The position numbers and the translations under genes are program-made. 49,175 bases of DNA from Firmicutes bacterium UBA4049 (GTDB lineage: Bacteria; Bacillota; Desulfotomaculia; Desulfotomaculales; Nap2-2B), in contig DFZT01000078.1 of the NCBI GenBank assembly GCA_002382755.1, positions 1-49,175 of the forward strand, read 5' to 3'. This document shows, piece by piece, positions 9,113-18,646 of the stretch. The notes beneath the pieces were generated by a model. That model searched no databases, was not told the origin of the DNA, and saw nothing but the letters and a program-made list of their open reading frames with translations. Positions within the stretch are counted from its first letter, which is position 1; each line of letters starts with the position of its first letter.

Positions 9113-10111
9113 TTACACAGAAAAAGGGCTGGGGATAAACAACCTTGTGAATTGTAAAACCGCGTACCTGTCAGTCATACCGGCTATATAATCACAAACT
9201 GCTCTTTCTGCGCCAAGCTCTTCCGCTTTTAGCCTGTGTTCTTCGGGAAGATATTGAGGGTAATCCGTTAAATACTTAAAGAGGTATTGGACCACATGAA
9301 TCCCCTTTTTTTCTTCTTTTTTTGCCTCTGAACCGATATAGACCCGGTCAAAAAGAAAGGCTCTCAGTTCATCCATGCTCTTTTGGATCTCATTGCTTAA
9401 AGCAATCGCGGGCTTTTCCCAGCTCGATCCGATCAGGTCCGCTACAAGGCAGTTAATTCGCTCGCGATGTGTATATCCTAATTCTTGAAGACAATTCCCC
9501 GGCAGATCCGAAACCTGAAGGATACCTCCCCTGATTGCGTCGTCAATATCGTGGTTTATATAAGCAATGCGGTCACAAATCCTGACGACCTGACCCTCCA
9601 GGGTTGCCGGCAGCGTGCTTCCAGTGTGGTTCAAAATTCCGTCTCTAACCTCCCAGGTGAGATTAAGGCCTGTTCCGCCTTCCAGACTATCAACTACTCT
9701 CAGGCTTTGTTCGTTATGTTTAAAGCCTTCCCGGAATACTCCGTTAAGCGCCTCCTCACCAATATGGCCAAAAGGCGTGTGTCCCAGATCATGCCCGAGA
9801 GAAATTGCTTCGGTAAGATCTTCATTGAGCAGCAGCGCTTTGGCAACCGTACGCGCTATCTGTGATACTTCTAAAGTATGCGTCAGCCTTGTACGGTAAT
9901 GATCCCCTTCAGGAATTATAAAAACCTGTGTTTTCCCTTTCAATCTTCGAAAACTTTTTGAATGGATAATACGATCGCGGTCCCGTTGAAAATCGGTACG
10001 CACCCTGCAAGGCTGCTCAAGATGAAGACGCCCCCGGCTTAAACGGCTGCGTGACGCGTAAGCTGAAAGAAGCCGGTCTTCCAGATCCTCTGTACGCAAT
10101 CTTATTTCCAA
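9113..10111 (-). CDS. dgt: Deoxyguanosinetriphosphate triphosphohydrolase-like protein
   Basis: HD-domain phosphohydrolase of the dGTPase type, which cleaves dNTPs to nucleoside and tripolyphosphate and may adjust nucleotide pools. Signatures are SKSFRRLKGKTQVF, RLTHTLEVSQIART (the first metal histidine) and SLGHDLGHTPFGHIGEE (the HD pair), with RICDRIAYINHDIDD further on. The open frame extends to a GTG at 10144. A TTG at 10111, preceded by AAGGAAGGG, gives MEIRLRTEDLEDRLLSAYASRS, matching the usual N-terminus (about 332 residues). Placement upstream of dnaG-rpoD is common in clostridia. Substrate preference cannot be read from the sequence. Confidence 0.93.
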   Translation of the reverse strand: MEIRLRTEDLEDRLLSAYASRSRLSRGRLHLEQPCRVRTDFQRDRDRIIHSKSFRRLKGKTQVFIIPEGDHYRTRLTHTLEVSQIARTVAKALLLNEDLTEAISLGHDLGHTPFGHIGEEALNGVFREGFKHNEQSLRVVDSLEGGTGLNLTWEVRDGILNHTGSTLPATLEGQVVRICDRIAYINHDIDDAIRGGILQVSDLPGNCLQELGYTHRERINCLVADLIGSSWEKPAIALSNEIQKSMDELRAFLFDRVYIGSEAKKEEKKGIHVVQYLFKYLTDYPQYLPEEHRLKAEELGAERAVCDYIAGMTDRYAVLQFTRLFIPSPFSV

Positions 10112-10136
10112 GATTTTTCCCTTCCTTAACCGTGAT

Positions 10137-10169
10137 AAAAACACCCCCGGAACCTTAAAAAACCGGAGG
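10137..10169 (-). terminator. Hairpin with U-tract in the dgt leader
   Basis: On the minus strand CCTCCGG (10169-10163) pairs with CCGGGGG (10150-10144) with one G-U pair, and TGTTTTT follows. If dgt starts at 10111, the hairpin sits in its leader and could be an attenuator. If the start is 10144, it overlaps the first codon. No upstream minus-strand gene is present for it to terminate. Confidence 0.35.
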
Positions 10170-10332
10170 CTATACCTTATCTTATATTAATAATACGTTG
10201 CCGTATCTTCATCTTCCTTCCTGGTTTGTAAAAATTTTTAACAACACATTTACTCTTCTTGTGACAATTCTTATAAAAAAACTAGTTGGACAAAACAGGT
10301 ATAATTTAGTATTTTTTAAAGGGGGATTAATT

Positions 10333-11595
10333 ATGGAACATATTATTTTGCCAAAGAGAAATTATTACCTCCTGGCAGGTACGTTAATCGGCAAGGAAGG
10401 AAATTCAGAAGGCAACAACATTCTTTTACATATTCAAAACAGGATTCTTAAGGACATCTATGGCCCGGTCCCTTCTGAACAAATTTCTTCCTTACAAACT
10501 TCTTCCTTTTCCGGCGAAAACAAGGAACGCAGGAATCTTTTGCGCGCGATCAGCGAAATCACCAAAGAAGAACCCCCCGAAGATTCTTCTTTCCTCGACT
10601 GTTCTGCTTATACTGTAATGCCTGGCCTGGTTGACTGCCACGTCCACCTTGCATTTGACGGTGTGGATGATGAAAAGGCAATGACCGGCTGGAACGAACC
10701 TGAAAGTGTTCAGCCTTTGGCGGCTTCGAGGTTTGAGAGCCTGATCTCAAACGGCATCCTGGCAGTCCGGGACGGCGGTGACCAGGCGGGAATTAACCTG
10801 TTGTTAAGAAAAATAACTCAGGAGAAGAAAATACCCGGTCCATTAATAACCGCCACAGGAAATGCCCTGCGCAGAAGGAACAGCTACGGCTCCCTACTGG
10901 GTGAGGCCGGAGACGGGGATAATGTCTCAAGGCTTGCCCTTGCCGGAGTTGATCAGATTAAAGTTGTTACTTCAGGCCTGGTAAGCATAAAAGAATACGG
11001 CAGGGTAGGGCCTATACACTTCTCTTTTGAAGATTTACAGGTCATCGTTAACAAAGCGCACTCCCTGGGATTAAAGGTTATGGCTCACGCAGACTCAGAT
11101 CTGGCAGTCGATATGTCCTTAAGGTCAGGAATCGACTTCATAGAACACGGTTATTATATCAGCCGGGAATCCTTGTTGAGAATGGCCGATCTTCAAAGGT
11201 GCTGGACACCGACACTTATGCCTGTTTATATCTGGACAATAAAACCGGGCGTTGATCCCAAATACAAAAATATTGCCGAAAGGATTTACCGCCGGCACCA
11301 GGAAATGATTAAGCGAGCTTTTGATCTGGGAATAACTGTCGGGGTGGGCACTGATTCCGGGTCGCCTTCGATAAAACACGGGGAGCTTTACTACAAGGAA
11401 CTTGAGCTATACAGTGAAGCGGGGCTTTCAACCGGGCAAATCATCAGGGCGGCTATGACAAACGGGTCATTTATTACCGGAACTAGTCCCGGCATTCAAA
11501 AATGCCACCCGGCTAACCTCCTAGTTCTGGAGGAAAACCCTCTCCAAGAAGGCATTTCCGCCTTGAAAAAAATAAAATATACTTTGCACGGGTAA
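10333..11595 (+). CDS. Amidohydrolase family protein (imidazolonepropionase-like)
   Basis: Metal-dependent hydrolase of the amidohydrolase superfamily. Visible ligands are HVHLAFDG after the strand MPGLVDC (HxH motif), KVMAHADSD, IEHGYYI, and GVGTDSGSP with the catalytic aspartate. The likely substrate is a cyclic amide or a dipeptide-like compound, but this cannot be settled. The ATG at 10333 is chosen because AAAGGGGG lies about eight bases upstream, giving 420 residues. A longer frame from 10198 has no ribosome binding site and an atypical hydrophobic start. A TATAAT at 10300-10305 could be its -10 element but no good -35 pairs with it. It stands alone and converges with the MFS gene. Confidence 0.85.
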   Translation: MEHIILPKRNYYLLAGTLIGKEGNSEGNNILLHIQNRILKDIYGPVPSEQISSLQTSSFSGENKERRNLLRAISEITKEEPPEDSSFLDCSAYTVMPGLVDCHVHLAFDGVDDEKAMTGWNEPESVQPLAASRFESLISNGILAVRDGGDQAGINLLLRKITQEKKIPGPLITATGNALRRRNSYGSLLGEAGDGDNVSRLALAGVDQIKVVTSGLVSIKEYGRVGPIHFSFEDLQVIVNKAHSLGLKVMAHADSDLAVDMSLRSGIDFIEHGYYISRESLLRMADLQRCWTPTLMPVYIWTIKPGVDPKYKNIAERIYRRHQEMIKRAFDLGITVGVGTDSGSPSIKHGELYYKELELYSEAGLSTGQIIRAAMTNGSFITGTSPGIQKCHPANLLVLEENPLQEGISALKKIKYTLHG

Positions 11596-11610
11596 TTCTA
11601 ACTTTCAGCT

Positions 11611-13005
11611 TTAAGCCTTTTGCCCGCTTTTTGGGGAACAAAAAACACAAATCACCGTTGCAAGCGCCGAAACAACCAGCGCCGCAATAAAGGCATCCTT
11701 TAAGCCATACAGAAATGCCAAATCAAAGGCGCTTTCCTGATAGAAAGCCTGCCGAGCATTCAGCACAGCGCCGCCGAGGGCAATCCCGAAGACCATGCCG
11801 ATATTGCGGGTGGTTGAAAAAACGCCGCCCGCTATACCAAGCCGGTTCTTAGGCACGGAACCCATTACGGCGCTCGTGTTGGGCGACTGGAATAAACCTG
11901 TTCCAAGCCCGAATACAGCCAGCCGCAGGGATACGTCGAGAGGTGCGGAGTTTTGACTGAGTGTAAACATCGATCCGGCAGACAAAGTACATAATAGGGA
12001 ACCGAGAAAGAAGAGCCAGCGCTGTCCTAATCTGTCTGAAAGAGCGCCTGAAATAGGCGCAGAAACCAGAACTGTTAATGGAAAGGCCACCATGGTCAGC
12101 CCTGAACGGGAAGCAGAGAAACCCAATACTTTTTGCAAAAAAAAAGGACAAAGAAAAACAATAATATACTGGGTCATGAAATTAAGCAGAGCCGCTCCAT
12201 TCCCTGCGGAGAAAACCCTGCTTTTGAATAAACTTAAATCAAGCATCGGTTCAGGTATGCTTGCTTCAAGCCGTATGAACAGCCAAAAAAGTATAACAGC
12301 CGCCGCGCCTATACCAAAAATTAGCGCCGACCAATGATAGAACTCTCCCTCACTGGCAAAGAACAACAGGGCTGAAAGAGCGCCAAGAGCCAGAACTGAC
12401 CCCTTCCAGTCAAAGTGCGCCTTAACTTTTTCTCCGCTTTCAGGAATTAAATTATGACTCCAAAGAAAGGCGATTATCCCTACGGGAACATTAACGAAAA
12501 ATATTGCCCGCCAACCAACTGAATCAACTAACAGGCCGCCTAAAACAGGCCCGATGGCCAGGCCGAGCGCCACTACCATTGCGTTTATTCCCAGCGCGCG
12601 TCCGCGCTCATGGGGCGGGAAAACAGCGGTGATTATTGATGGCACCAATGACATGCTTAAACCGGCGCCTACCGCCTGAAAAGCACGCAGTATAACTAAA
12701 GCTGCCAGGCTAGGCGCCAGGCCGCATAAAGCTGAGGCAACAACAAAAATAAGAAGACCGGCCAGATAAATTCGCTTGAATCCGAAAATGTCCCCCAGCC
12801 TGCCAAAAGAAAGGAGAAAACTCCCCATTATGAGCAGGTATGACATGGAAACCCATCCGACGGCGGAAGGAAGCGCATGAAAAACTTCCCCTATTTCGGG
12901 AAGCGCAATATATACTATGCTGGCGTCCAGCGGCCCCATCAGAGACCCCGCCAGGACGGCAACCAGTATAAGCCACCTGTTTTCTTGCCCTGCCGGATCA
13001 GCCAT
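11611..13005 (-). CDS. MFS transporter, DHA2 (EmrB/QacA-like) drug exporter
   Basis: Inner-membrane protein of 464 residues composed of about 14 hydrophobic segments. The first segment contains GPLDASIVYIALPEIG, the DHA2-type motif D1. GRLGDIFGFKRIY is motif A of the major facilitator superfamily, and LGLAIGPVLGGLLVDSVGWRAIFFVNVPVG contains motif C, typical of antiporters. It would export drugs or metabolites using proton motive force; the substrate is unknown. It follows nadC by about 50 bases in the same direction, so it may be read from the NAD gene cluster. No regulator gene is adjacent. Confidence 0.9.
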   Translation of the reverse strand: MADPAGQENRWLILVAVLAGSLMGPLDASIVYIALPEIGEVFHALPSAVGWVSMSYLLIMGSFLLSFGRLGDIFGFKRIYLAGLLIFVVASALCGLAPSLAALVILRAFQAVGAGLSMSLVPSIITAVFPPHERGRALGINAMVVALGLAIGPVLGGLLVDSVGWRAIFFVNVPVGIIAFLWSHNLIPESGEKVKAHFDWKGSVLALGALSALLFFASEGEFYHWSALIFGIGAAAVILFWLFIRLEASIPEPMLDLSLFKSRVFSAGNGAALLNFMTQYIIVFLCPFFLQKVLGFSASRSGLTMVAFPLTVLVSAPISGALSDRLGQRWLFFLGSLLCTLSAGSMFTLSQNSAPLDVSLRLAVFGLGTGLFQSPNTSAVMGSVPKNRLGIAGGVFSTTRNIGMVFGIALGGAVLNARQAFYQESAFDLAFLYGLKDAFIAALVVSALATVICVFCSPKSGQKA

Positions 13006-13057
13006 TTCTATTTTTATTTGCCTTCCTTATTTTTCAGTAAAAAAGTCTTTGAACGGC

Positions 13058-13900
13058 TTAGACAAGTTCCAGACCGATGTCCAGGGAACGTGAGGAATGT
13101 GTAAGATAACCGACAGAAATCAGGTCGACACCTGTCTGCGCAACGGATACAATAGTTTGTTCAGTAATGCCTCCGGAAGCTTCTAGTAATACTTTTCCGG
13201 CTACAAGTTCAACTGCCCGGCTCATTTCGGCAACAGACATGTTATCCAGCATAATGATATCCACTCCTGCCAAAAGGGCTTCACCTACCCCGGCGAGATC
13301 TTCAACCTCAACTTCTATTTTCATGGTAAAGGGAGCTGACGCTTTGACAAGTTCCACAGCACGTTTGATACTTCCAGCGGCTTTCAAATGGTTATCTTTG
13401 ATTAAAACCGCATCATATAAACCAAAACGGTGGTTCGAACCACCACCTGCGCGAACAGCGTATTTTTCTAATACCCTCAGTCCGGGCGCAGTTTTTCGCG
13501 TGTCAACTATTTTAGCCTTATATTGACTAACAAGGTTTACAAACTTTGATGTCTGTGTAGCGATTCCTGAAAGGCGCTGCATGAAATTCAGGGCAACCCG
13601 CTCGCCTGTTAAGACACACCGTCCGCTTCCGCGGACACTTGCCAGCAGCTGCCCCTTTTCCACACGTTGTCCATCGGAAAAGTGACAGGAAAAAGCGATA
13701 TCCGGGTCAAGCGTTTTAAAGACCGCCCCGGCTACGGGCAACCCGGCAATAACACCCGGTTCACCCGCGTGAATCAGCGCGCTGACCTCTTCGTCAACCC
13801 CGACTATGCTGTCCGTGGTAATATCTCCGTTACCGATATCTTCTTCCAGCGCTCTTTTAATTATTTTCCTTAAGGCAATCGGATCAAAAGACATTTCCAT
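13058..13900 (-). CDS. nadC: Nicotinate-nucleotide pyrophosphorylase (carboxylating)
   Basis: Quinolinate phosphoribosyltransferase, which makes nicotinate mononucleotide from quinolinate and PRPP. The 280-residue protein shows the family order: N-terminal LEEDIGNGDITTD, RVALNFMQRLSGIAT, DTRKTAPGLRVLEKYAVRAGGGSNHRFGLYDAVLIKDNH-type active-site sequence, the EVEVEDL acidic residues, DIIMLDNM, and the C-terminal EASGGI and GVDLISVG. The start ATG is preceded by AAGGAGGAG. It is the third of nadA-nadB-nadC, 32 bases after nadB, completing quinolinate-based NAD synthesis. Confidence 0.97.
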   Translation of the reverse strand: MEMSFDPIALRKIIKRALEEDIGNGDITTDSIVGVDEEVSALIHAGEPGVIAGLPVAGAVFKTLDPDIAFSCHFSDGQRVEKGQLLASVRGSGRCVLTGERVALNFMQRLSGIATQTSKFVNLVSQYKAKIVDTRKTAPGLRVLEKYAVRAGGGSNHRFGLYDAVLIKDNHLKAAGSIKRAVELVKASAPFTMKIEVEVEDLAGVGEALLAGVDIIMLDNMSVAEMSRAVELVAGKVLLEASGGITEQTIVSVAQTGVDLISVGYLTHSSRSLDIGLELV

Positions 13901-13932
13901 AATACTCCTCCTTAAGTCACAATATTACCTTA

Positions 13933-15525
13933 CTAACCGCGTTTAAGAATAATGTGTTTTCGCCATCTTTTCAGGGAATTAGGAAAGTCCTGCCTGAAAT
14001 GCCCCCCCCTGCTTTCCGTGCGCATAAGGGCTGCCTCAGTTATCAACTGGGCAACCTGCAGCATATTGCAGACTTCCATTTCATCCCATTTTACAGACGG
14101 ATTTTTCCCCAGGTCTTCCATTTCTTCAAAAAATTCGATCGCTTTAAGCAACCCTGCGCCAGTCCTAATAGGCCCGACGAACATTTCCATGACTGATTGA
14201 ATATTGTGCTTTAATTGCACATAATCATTTTTTTGAGAAACTGTTACCTCGTTATAAAAAAATCTTTGGGCAAGGGGAATATGTTTGTACGAATCAGGAA
14301 TGCTTAGCTTGCGCTCTATAATTCGCTGCCCAAAAACAACTCCATCCAAGAGTGAGTTGCTCGCCAGGCGGTTGGCGCCATGTACGCCCTGACAGGCTAC
14401 TTCGCCGCAGGCATATAAACCGATAATGCTCGTTTCTCCGTACAGATTGGTTTTAACCCCGCCCATCATGTAATGCGCAGCAGGCGCAACCGGTATGGGA
14501 TCCTTTATAACATCCAGACCGTAGGAACTACAGGTGCTGGTTATGTTTGGAAAACGACGGAATATCTTTTCAGCGCCCAGCATTGATAAATCCAGGTAAA
14601 CTTCGCTTGATTCTGTTTCCTTCATCTCCTGCAGGATTGCCCGTACGATGATATCCCGCGGGGCAAGTTCAGCCATTGGGTGATAACGGGCCATAAAATG
14701 GTCTCCGTGTCGGTTCAAAAGGCAGGCGCCTTCGCCCCGCGCCGCCTCGGAGATTAAAAAACGGGGCGCTTCAGGCAGATTTAATGCGGTGGGATGAAAT
14801 TGGATGAATTCCATATCCATTACCTCCACCCCTGCTCTGTATGCAATAGCAATACCGTCGGCTGTAGCAACCTCCGGGTTTGTACTATGCTTATATAACT
14901 GCCCGACACCGCCGCTGGCTAAAATAACCGTTCTGCTCCAGAATATTTTAAGTTGCTCTGATTGGCGATCATATGCCAAAACACCGTAACAAGTATTCTC
15001 CCTAACTAGCAAATCGACTACAAAATGGCTTTCCCGGACATCAATTGACGGGTTGTTTAAAGCATACTCTGTAAGGACCCTTTGTATTTCCGCGCCGGTG
15101 GCGTCACCCGCCGCGTGCAAAATCCGCCTGCGGCTGTGAGCGCCCTCCCTGCCTAAAAGCAGCTTGCCGTTATCCTGATCAAAATGCGCTCCTAAATTGA
15201 TCAGTTCCGCAACCCTCTGAGGCCCTTCATTGACTAAAATATTCACCGCTTCATAATCGCATAAACCGGCGCCGGCAGCTAAAGTATCTTTCAGATGAAG
15301 ATCCGGAGAATCGGCAGTGTCCAGGGCTGCCGCAATACCGCCCTGCGCCTTGTCTGTGTTGCTGTCAAGAACTGTGTGTTTGGTAAGGACAACAACCTTT
15401 CCGCCACACCTGCTTGCTATATATGCGCTATAAAGCCCGGCAATGCCGCTGCCGATAATTACGTATTCCCATTCCTCCTGAGGTAATTGGCGGGTATCAA
15501 AATTAACCAGATAATTCCTGTCCAC
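13933..15525 (-). CDS. nadB: L-aspartate oxidase
   Basis: FAD enzyme that oxidises aspartate to iminoaspartate, the first step of de novo NAD synthesis, with fumarate or oxygen as acceptor. The N-terminus has the dinucleotide motif VIIGSGIAGLYSA. KAQGGIAAAL, FHPTAL, the RGEGA substrate loop, HYMMGGVKTN and CGEVACQGVHGANRLASNSLLDGVVFG-type blocks follow in family order. Length is 530 residues. It starts with GTG, with GGAGG about eleven bases upstream. It is coupled to nadA, 15 bases away. In an anaerobe fumarate would be the likely acceptor (inference). Confidence 0.97.
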   Translation of the reverse strand: MDRNYLVNFDTRQLPQEEWEYVIIGSGIAGLYSAYIASRCGGKVVVLTKHTVLDSNTDKAQGGIAAALDTADSPDLHLKDTLAAGAGLCDYEAVNILVNEGPQRVAELINLGAHFDQDNGKLLLGREGAHSRRRILHAAGDATGAEIQRVLTEYALNNPSIDVRESHFVVDLLVRENTCYGVLAYDRQSEQLKIFWSRTVILASGGVGQLYKHSTNPEVATADGIAIAYRAGVEVMDMEFIQFHPTALNLPEAPRFLISEAARGEGACLLNRHGDHFMARYHPMAELAPRDIIVRAILQEMKETESSEVYLDLSMLGAEKIFRRFPNITSTCSSYGLDVIKDPIPVAPAAHYMMGGVKTNLYGETSIIGLYACGEVACQGVHGANRLASNSLLDGVVFGQRIIERKLSIPDSYKHIPLAQRFFYNEVTVSQKNDYVQLKHNIQSVMEMFVGPIRTGAGLLKAIEFFEEMEDLGKNPSVKWDEMEVCNMLQVAQLITEAALMRTESRGGHFRQDFPNSLKRWRKHIILKRG

Positions 15526-15540
15526 AAAAAAAGGTACCTC

Positions 15541-16458
15541 CTATACGATTGCCAGCATTCTTTCCAGGGATTCAAGGGCTAGTTTTCTAACTACAGGTTC
15601 AACTAGAATTTTGGGTTCAAGGCTGACCAATGAATTTCGAACTTTTTCCAGCGTGGTTGCCTTCATATTCGGGCAAACCATCTTTTTTAAGGCCGGAAAA
15701 CACTTTTTGTCCGGACATTGTTTGCTGCATTGGTGCAGAAGACCTGTTTCCGTACCAATGATAAACTGCCCGGCGCTGCTTTCGCGGATAAAGCGCAGCA
15801 TTCCTGAGGTACTGGCAACTTTGTCCGCCAGGCTAATCACCTCGGGCCTGCATTCAGGATGCACAACAAGGAGCGCCTCAGGATGTTCCGACTTTGCGGC
15901 TAAAACGTCCTCGCGAGTCAGCCTGTCATGAGTGTTGCAGAAACCATCCCAGATTTTTAATTCTCTCCCCGTCTGTGAAGCAATATATTGCCCGAGGTTT
16001 TTATCCGGAACAAAGAGGATATCCTGATCGGGCGGTATTGAATTAATTACCTGCACAGCGTTGGCGCTGGTGCAGGCAATATCGCTTTGAGCTTTAACTT
16101 CCGCTGAAGTATTAACATAGCAAACTACGGTTGCCTGCGGAAATTTTTCTTTCCATCGTTCAAGATCAATCGATGTAATCATATCCGCCATCGGGCATCC
16201 CGCTTCCTCTTCAGGAAGAAGGACAACTTTATCCGGGGACAGGATAGAAGCGCTTTCGGCCATAAAATGCACGCCGCAAAAGACAATTACTTCCGCATCG
16301 GTCTTTGCCGCCTGGCGTGAAAGCTCCAGAGAATCTCCAACAAAATCAGCTATATCCTGAATCTCAGGGCGTTGATAGTAATGGCTTAGAATTACCGCCC
16401 GCCGTTTCTTTCTAAGTCCTTCAATTTCCTTCAAAAGCTCTGTTTTTTCCTGGGCCAA
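15541..16458 (-). CDS. nadA: Quinolinate synthase A
   Basis: Condenses iminoaspartate with dihydroxyacetone phosphate using a [4Fe-4S] cluster. Recognisable blocks are AVILSHYYQRPEIQDIADFVGDSLELS at the N-terminus, VFCGVHFMAESA (first cluster cysteine), IACTSANAV, HPECRPEV (second cysteine) and MVCPNMK (third). A TTG at 16458 is preferred, six bases after AAGGTG, giving about 305 residues; the longer frame begins at a GTG at 16467 inside that site. An inverted repeat lies just upstream (separate entry). It follows panD by 75-85 bases, the widest gap in the pan-nad block. Confidence 0.96.
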   Translation of the reverse strand: MAQEKTELLKEIEGLRKKRRAVILSHYYQRPEIQDIADFVGDSLELSRQAAKTDAEVIVFCGVHFMAESASILSPDKVVLLPEEEAGCPMADMITSIDLERWKEKFPQATVVCYVNTSAEVKAQSDIACTSANAVQVINSIPPDQDILFVPDKNLGQYIASQTGRELKIWDGFCNTHDRLTREDVLAAKSEHPEALLVVHPECRPEVISLADKVASTSGMLRFIRESSAGQFIIGTETGLLHQCSKQCPDKKCFPALKKMVCPNMKATTLEKVRNSLVSLEPKILVEPVVRKLALESLERMLAIV

Positions 16459-16495
16459 TATTGTCACCTTGGTTCTGCTGTAAGCAAATTTGTAA

Positions 16496-16517
16496 GGGAT
16501 ATATGTTAAGATATCCC
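16496..16517. promoter_or_regulatory. Inverted repeat upstream of nadA
   Basis: GGGATAT (16496-16502) and ATATCCC (16511-16517) are separated by eight bases. The repeat lies in the only sizeable gap of the pan-nad block. It could be an operator for a NAD-responsive repressor or a small hairpin. No adjacent regulator gene supports a particular factor. Confidence 0.35.
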
Positions 16518-16542
16518 CCTTTCAAAATTTTAAATCATCAGC

Positions 16543-16914
16543 TTAGTTTACTTCACCTAGTATAATTTCTTCAATCTTGTTAAATTCATCCGCCAAAACT
16601 ATTATTGGCTGGTGATTCAGCGCCTCTTCCTGTGTCATCATAGCGTAGGAAATCACTATTACGTTATCCCCCGGTTGAGCCAAACGGGCGGCGGCACCGT
16701 TTAAACAAATTATTCCCGACCCACGCTCTCCTCGAATAACATAGGTTTCGAAACGTGCCCCGTTATTATTATTTACTACCTGAACCTTTTCATGGGGCAA
16801 AATTTTGGCGGCTTCCAGCAGGTCCTGGTCAATGGTAATGCTACCCTTGTAATTTAAATTGGCTTGTGTAACTGTAGCCCGATGGATCTTAGATTTTAAC
16901 ATCGTTAAAAACAT
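16543..16914 (-). CDS. panD: Aspartate 1-decarboxylase (pyruvoyl enzyme)
   Basis: Makes beta-alanine from aspartate for pantothenate. The precursor self-cleaves at Gly-Ser to create its pyruvoyl group. With a start at ATG 16914 (GGGGGTG seven bases upstream) the cleavage pair YKGS falls at Gly24-Ser25, the same numbering as in Escherichia coli. The frame open to 16950 lacks such support. Other conserved parts are [25 protein letters not shown] and [10 protein letters not shown]. Its 5' end overlaps the 3' end of panC by 26 bases, so the two are translationally coupled. Confidence 0.95.
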   Translation of the reverse strand: MFLTMLKSKIHRATVTQANLNYKGSITIDQDLLEAAKILPHEKVQVVNNNNGARFETYVIRGERGSGIICLNGAAARLAQPGDNVIVISYAMMTQEEALNHQPIIVLADEFNKIEEIILGEVN

Positions 16915-17770
16915 AGCTAACACCCCCTGGACATAAAACTGTATTATCAATCAACCTGGTTTTGCCAAAACGCACTGCCATCGCCAGTAAAACCGGGCCT
17001 GTAAGATTTGCAACCGGCTTTAAGTCCGGAAGAGAAAGAATTTCCACATAATCGATCTCGGCCAGTGGTTCGTCGGCTATAATTTTCCGAACCGCAATTA
17101 AAATTTTTGATGCGTCAGGTTCTCCACCCGCAACTATCTGTCCTGCTGTTTCCAAGCTTTTCTTTAAGCACAAAGCCGCTTTTCTTTCCTCGGAATTAAG
17201 AAAAATGTTTCTTGAACTCATGGCAAGTCCGTCATCTTCACGAACCGTTGGAACAACTACAATTTCCAAGGGCATCTGCAGATCCCTCACCATTCTCTTA
17301 ATCACAAGAGCCTGCTGGGCATCTTTTTGCCCAAAAAAAGCTTTATCCGGGGTAACAATATTAAAAAGCTTGGTTACCACGGTAGCCACACCCTTAAAAT
17401 GACCCGGGCGGGAGCGACCACACAGGTTTTCTGTTATCCCTTCAACTTCAACTGCTGTAGAAAAACCGGCAGGGTACATCTCTTCGTTCGCTGGATAAAA
17501 CACAGCGTCAACCTGAACCTTTTCGGCAAGGTCCAAATCACGCTGCAGATCCCGCGGGTACCGGGCAAGATCCTCCTGCGGTCCAAACTGCAGCGGGTTG
17601 ACAAAAATGCTTACGACTACAAAATCGCACGATTTTTTAGCCTCACGCATTAAGACCAGATGTCCTTCGTGAAAATAACCCATCGTCGGAACAAACCCGA
17701 CTGTCAGTCCCTGATTGCGGGCTTTTTTTGCAGTTTGCCTGATTTCCTCAACTGTCTGATGAACTAACAT
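16889..17770 (-). CDS. panC: Pantothenate synthetase
   Basis: Joins pantoate and beta-alanine using ATP. The protein of 293 residues shows [18 protein letters not shown] (the HIGH-like motif and nucleotide loop near residues 25-42), [34 protein letters not shown] and FGKTRLIDN near the C-terminus. It starts with ATG after AAAGGGAAAAGG. It lies 15 bases downstream of panB and overlaps panD. Length is slightly above the usual 280 because of the C-terminal tail that overlaps panD. Confidence 0.97.
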   Translation of the reverse strand: MLVHQTVEEIRQTAKKARNQGLTVGFVPTMGYFHEGHLVLMREAKKSCDFVVVSIFVNPLQFGPQEDLARYPRDLQRDLDLAEKVQVDAVFYPANEEMYPAGFSTAVEVEGITENLCGRSRPGHFKGVATVVTKLFNIVTPDKAFFGQKDAQQALVIKRMVRDLQMPLEIVVVPTVREDDGLAMSSRNIFLNSEERKAALCLKKSLETAGQIVAGGEPDASKILIAVRKIIADEPLAEIDYVEILSLPDLKPVANLTGPVLLAMAVRFGKTRLIDNTVLCPGGVSYVFNDVKI

Positions 17771-17785
17771 ACCTTTTCCCTTTTC

Positions 17786-18619
17786 TTATAATTTTGAGAT
17801 TACATCCTCCGGCATGTTAAAGCAGTGTTCCGGCGCCGGATAGACACCGTCCCTGACTTCCCCGCCATAAGACTGCAATGCCTTGATTATATCCTGGTTC
17901 AAGTTAGCATAATATTTAACGAATTTTGGTTTATTGCCGCTATACATTCCTAAAAGATCATTTGTAACAAGCACCTGTCCGTCGCAATAAGGGCCTGCCC
18001 CAATACCAATTGTAGGAACATTAATCTGTTCGGTAATGATCCTGGCCAACTGCAAAGGAATTAATTCCAGGACTATTGCAAAAACGCCCGCTTCTTCAAG
18101 AGCTTTTGCATCATTGATAAGCTTTCTGGCTGCAGCTTCTTCCTTCCCCTGTACTTTGAAACCCCCGATCTGATTGACAGACTGAGGGGTCAAGCCTAAA
18201 TGACCCATCACAGGAATACCCGCTGCCACTATCTTGCGAACAACATCGGTTACTTCCTGCCCGCCTTCCAGCTTAACCGCCTGCGCGCCGCCTTCCTGCA
18301 AAATACGCCCGGCGTTTTTCAGGCTTTCTTCCATTGACAGGTGGTAGGACATAAAAGGCATGTCTCCAATAACCATCGTTCGGGATACGCCGCGGGTAAC
18401 CGCCTTGATGTGGTGTACCATATCGTCCATAGTAACCGGGATGGTTGAACTATAGCCCAGTACAACATTACCCAAAGAGTCGCCTACCAGAATCGCGTCA
18501 ATTCCAGCTTTTTCAATCAGCGATGCCATTTGACAATCATATGCCGTTAACATAGTAATTTTGCGGCCGTCTTTTTTGGCTTCCCGGAAGAATGTCGTCG
18601 TTACGCATCCTTCTGCCAT
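17786..18619 (-). CDS. panB: 3-methyl-2-oxobutanoate hydroxymethyltransferase
   Basis: First committed step of pantoate synthesis: transfers a hydroxymethyl group from methylenetetrahydrofolate to alpha-ketoisovalerate. The 277-residue barrel protein shows ITMLTAYDCQMA, ILVGDSLGNVVLGY with metal-binding aspartate, MVIGDMPFMSYH, AVKLEGG, PVMGHLGLTPQS and IGIGAGPYCDGQVLV in the usual order. It starts with ATG, with AAGGAGG about ten bases upstream. It sits 27 bases after the PanG-like gene, which probably supplies the next reaction. Confidence 0.98.
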   Translation of the reverse strand: MAEGCVTTTFFREAKKDGRKITMLTAYDCQMASLIEKAGIDAILVGDSLGNVVLGYSSTIPVTMDDMVHHIKAVTRGVSRTMVIGDMPFMSYHLSMEESLKNAGRILQEGGAQAVKLEGGQEVTDVVRKIVAAGIPVMGHLGLTPQSVNQIGGFKVQGKEEAAARKLINDAKALEEAGVFAIVLELIPLQLARIITEQINVPTIGIGAGPYCDGQVLVTNDLLGMYSGNKPKFVKYYANLNQDIIKALQSYGGEVRDGVYPAPEHCFNMPEDVISKL

Positions 18620-18646
18620 GAAACTCCTGCCTCCTTATAAAACTGT

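Noticed and set aside
9485..9865. 126-codon plus-strand frame inside dgt
   Set aside because: Antisense shadow of a well-supported HD-domain gene.
10198..10332. N-terminal extension of the amidohydrolase
   Set aside because: No ribosome binding site at 10198, hydrophobic atypical sequence, and a strong site directly before ATG 10333.
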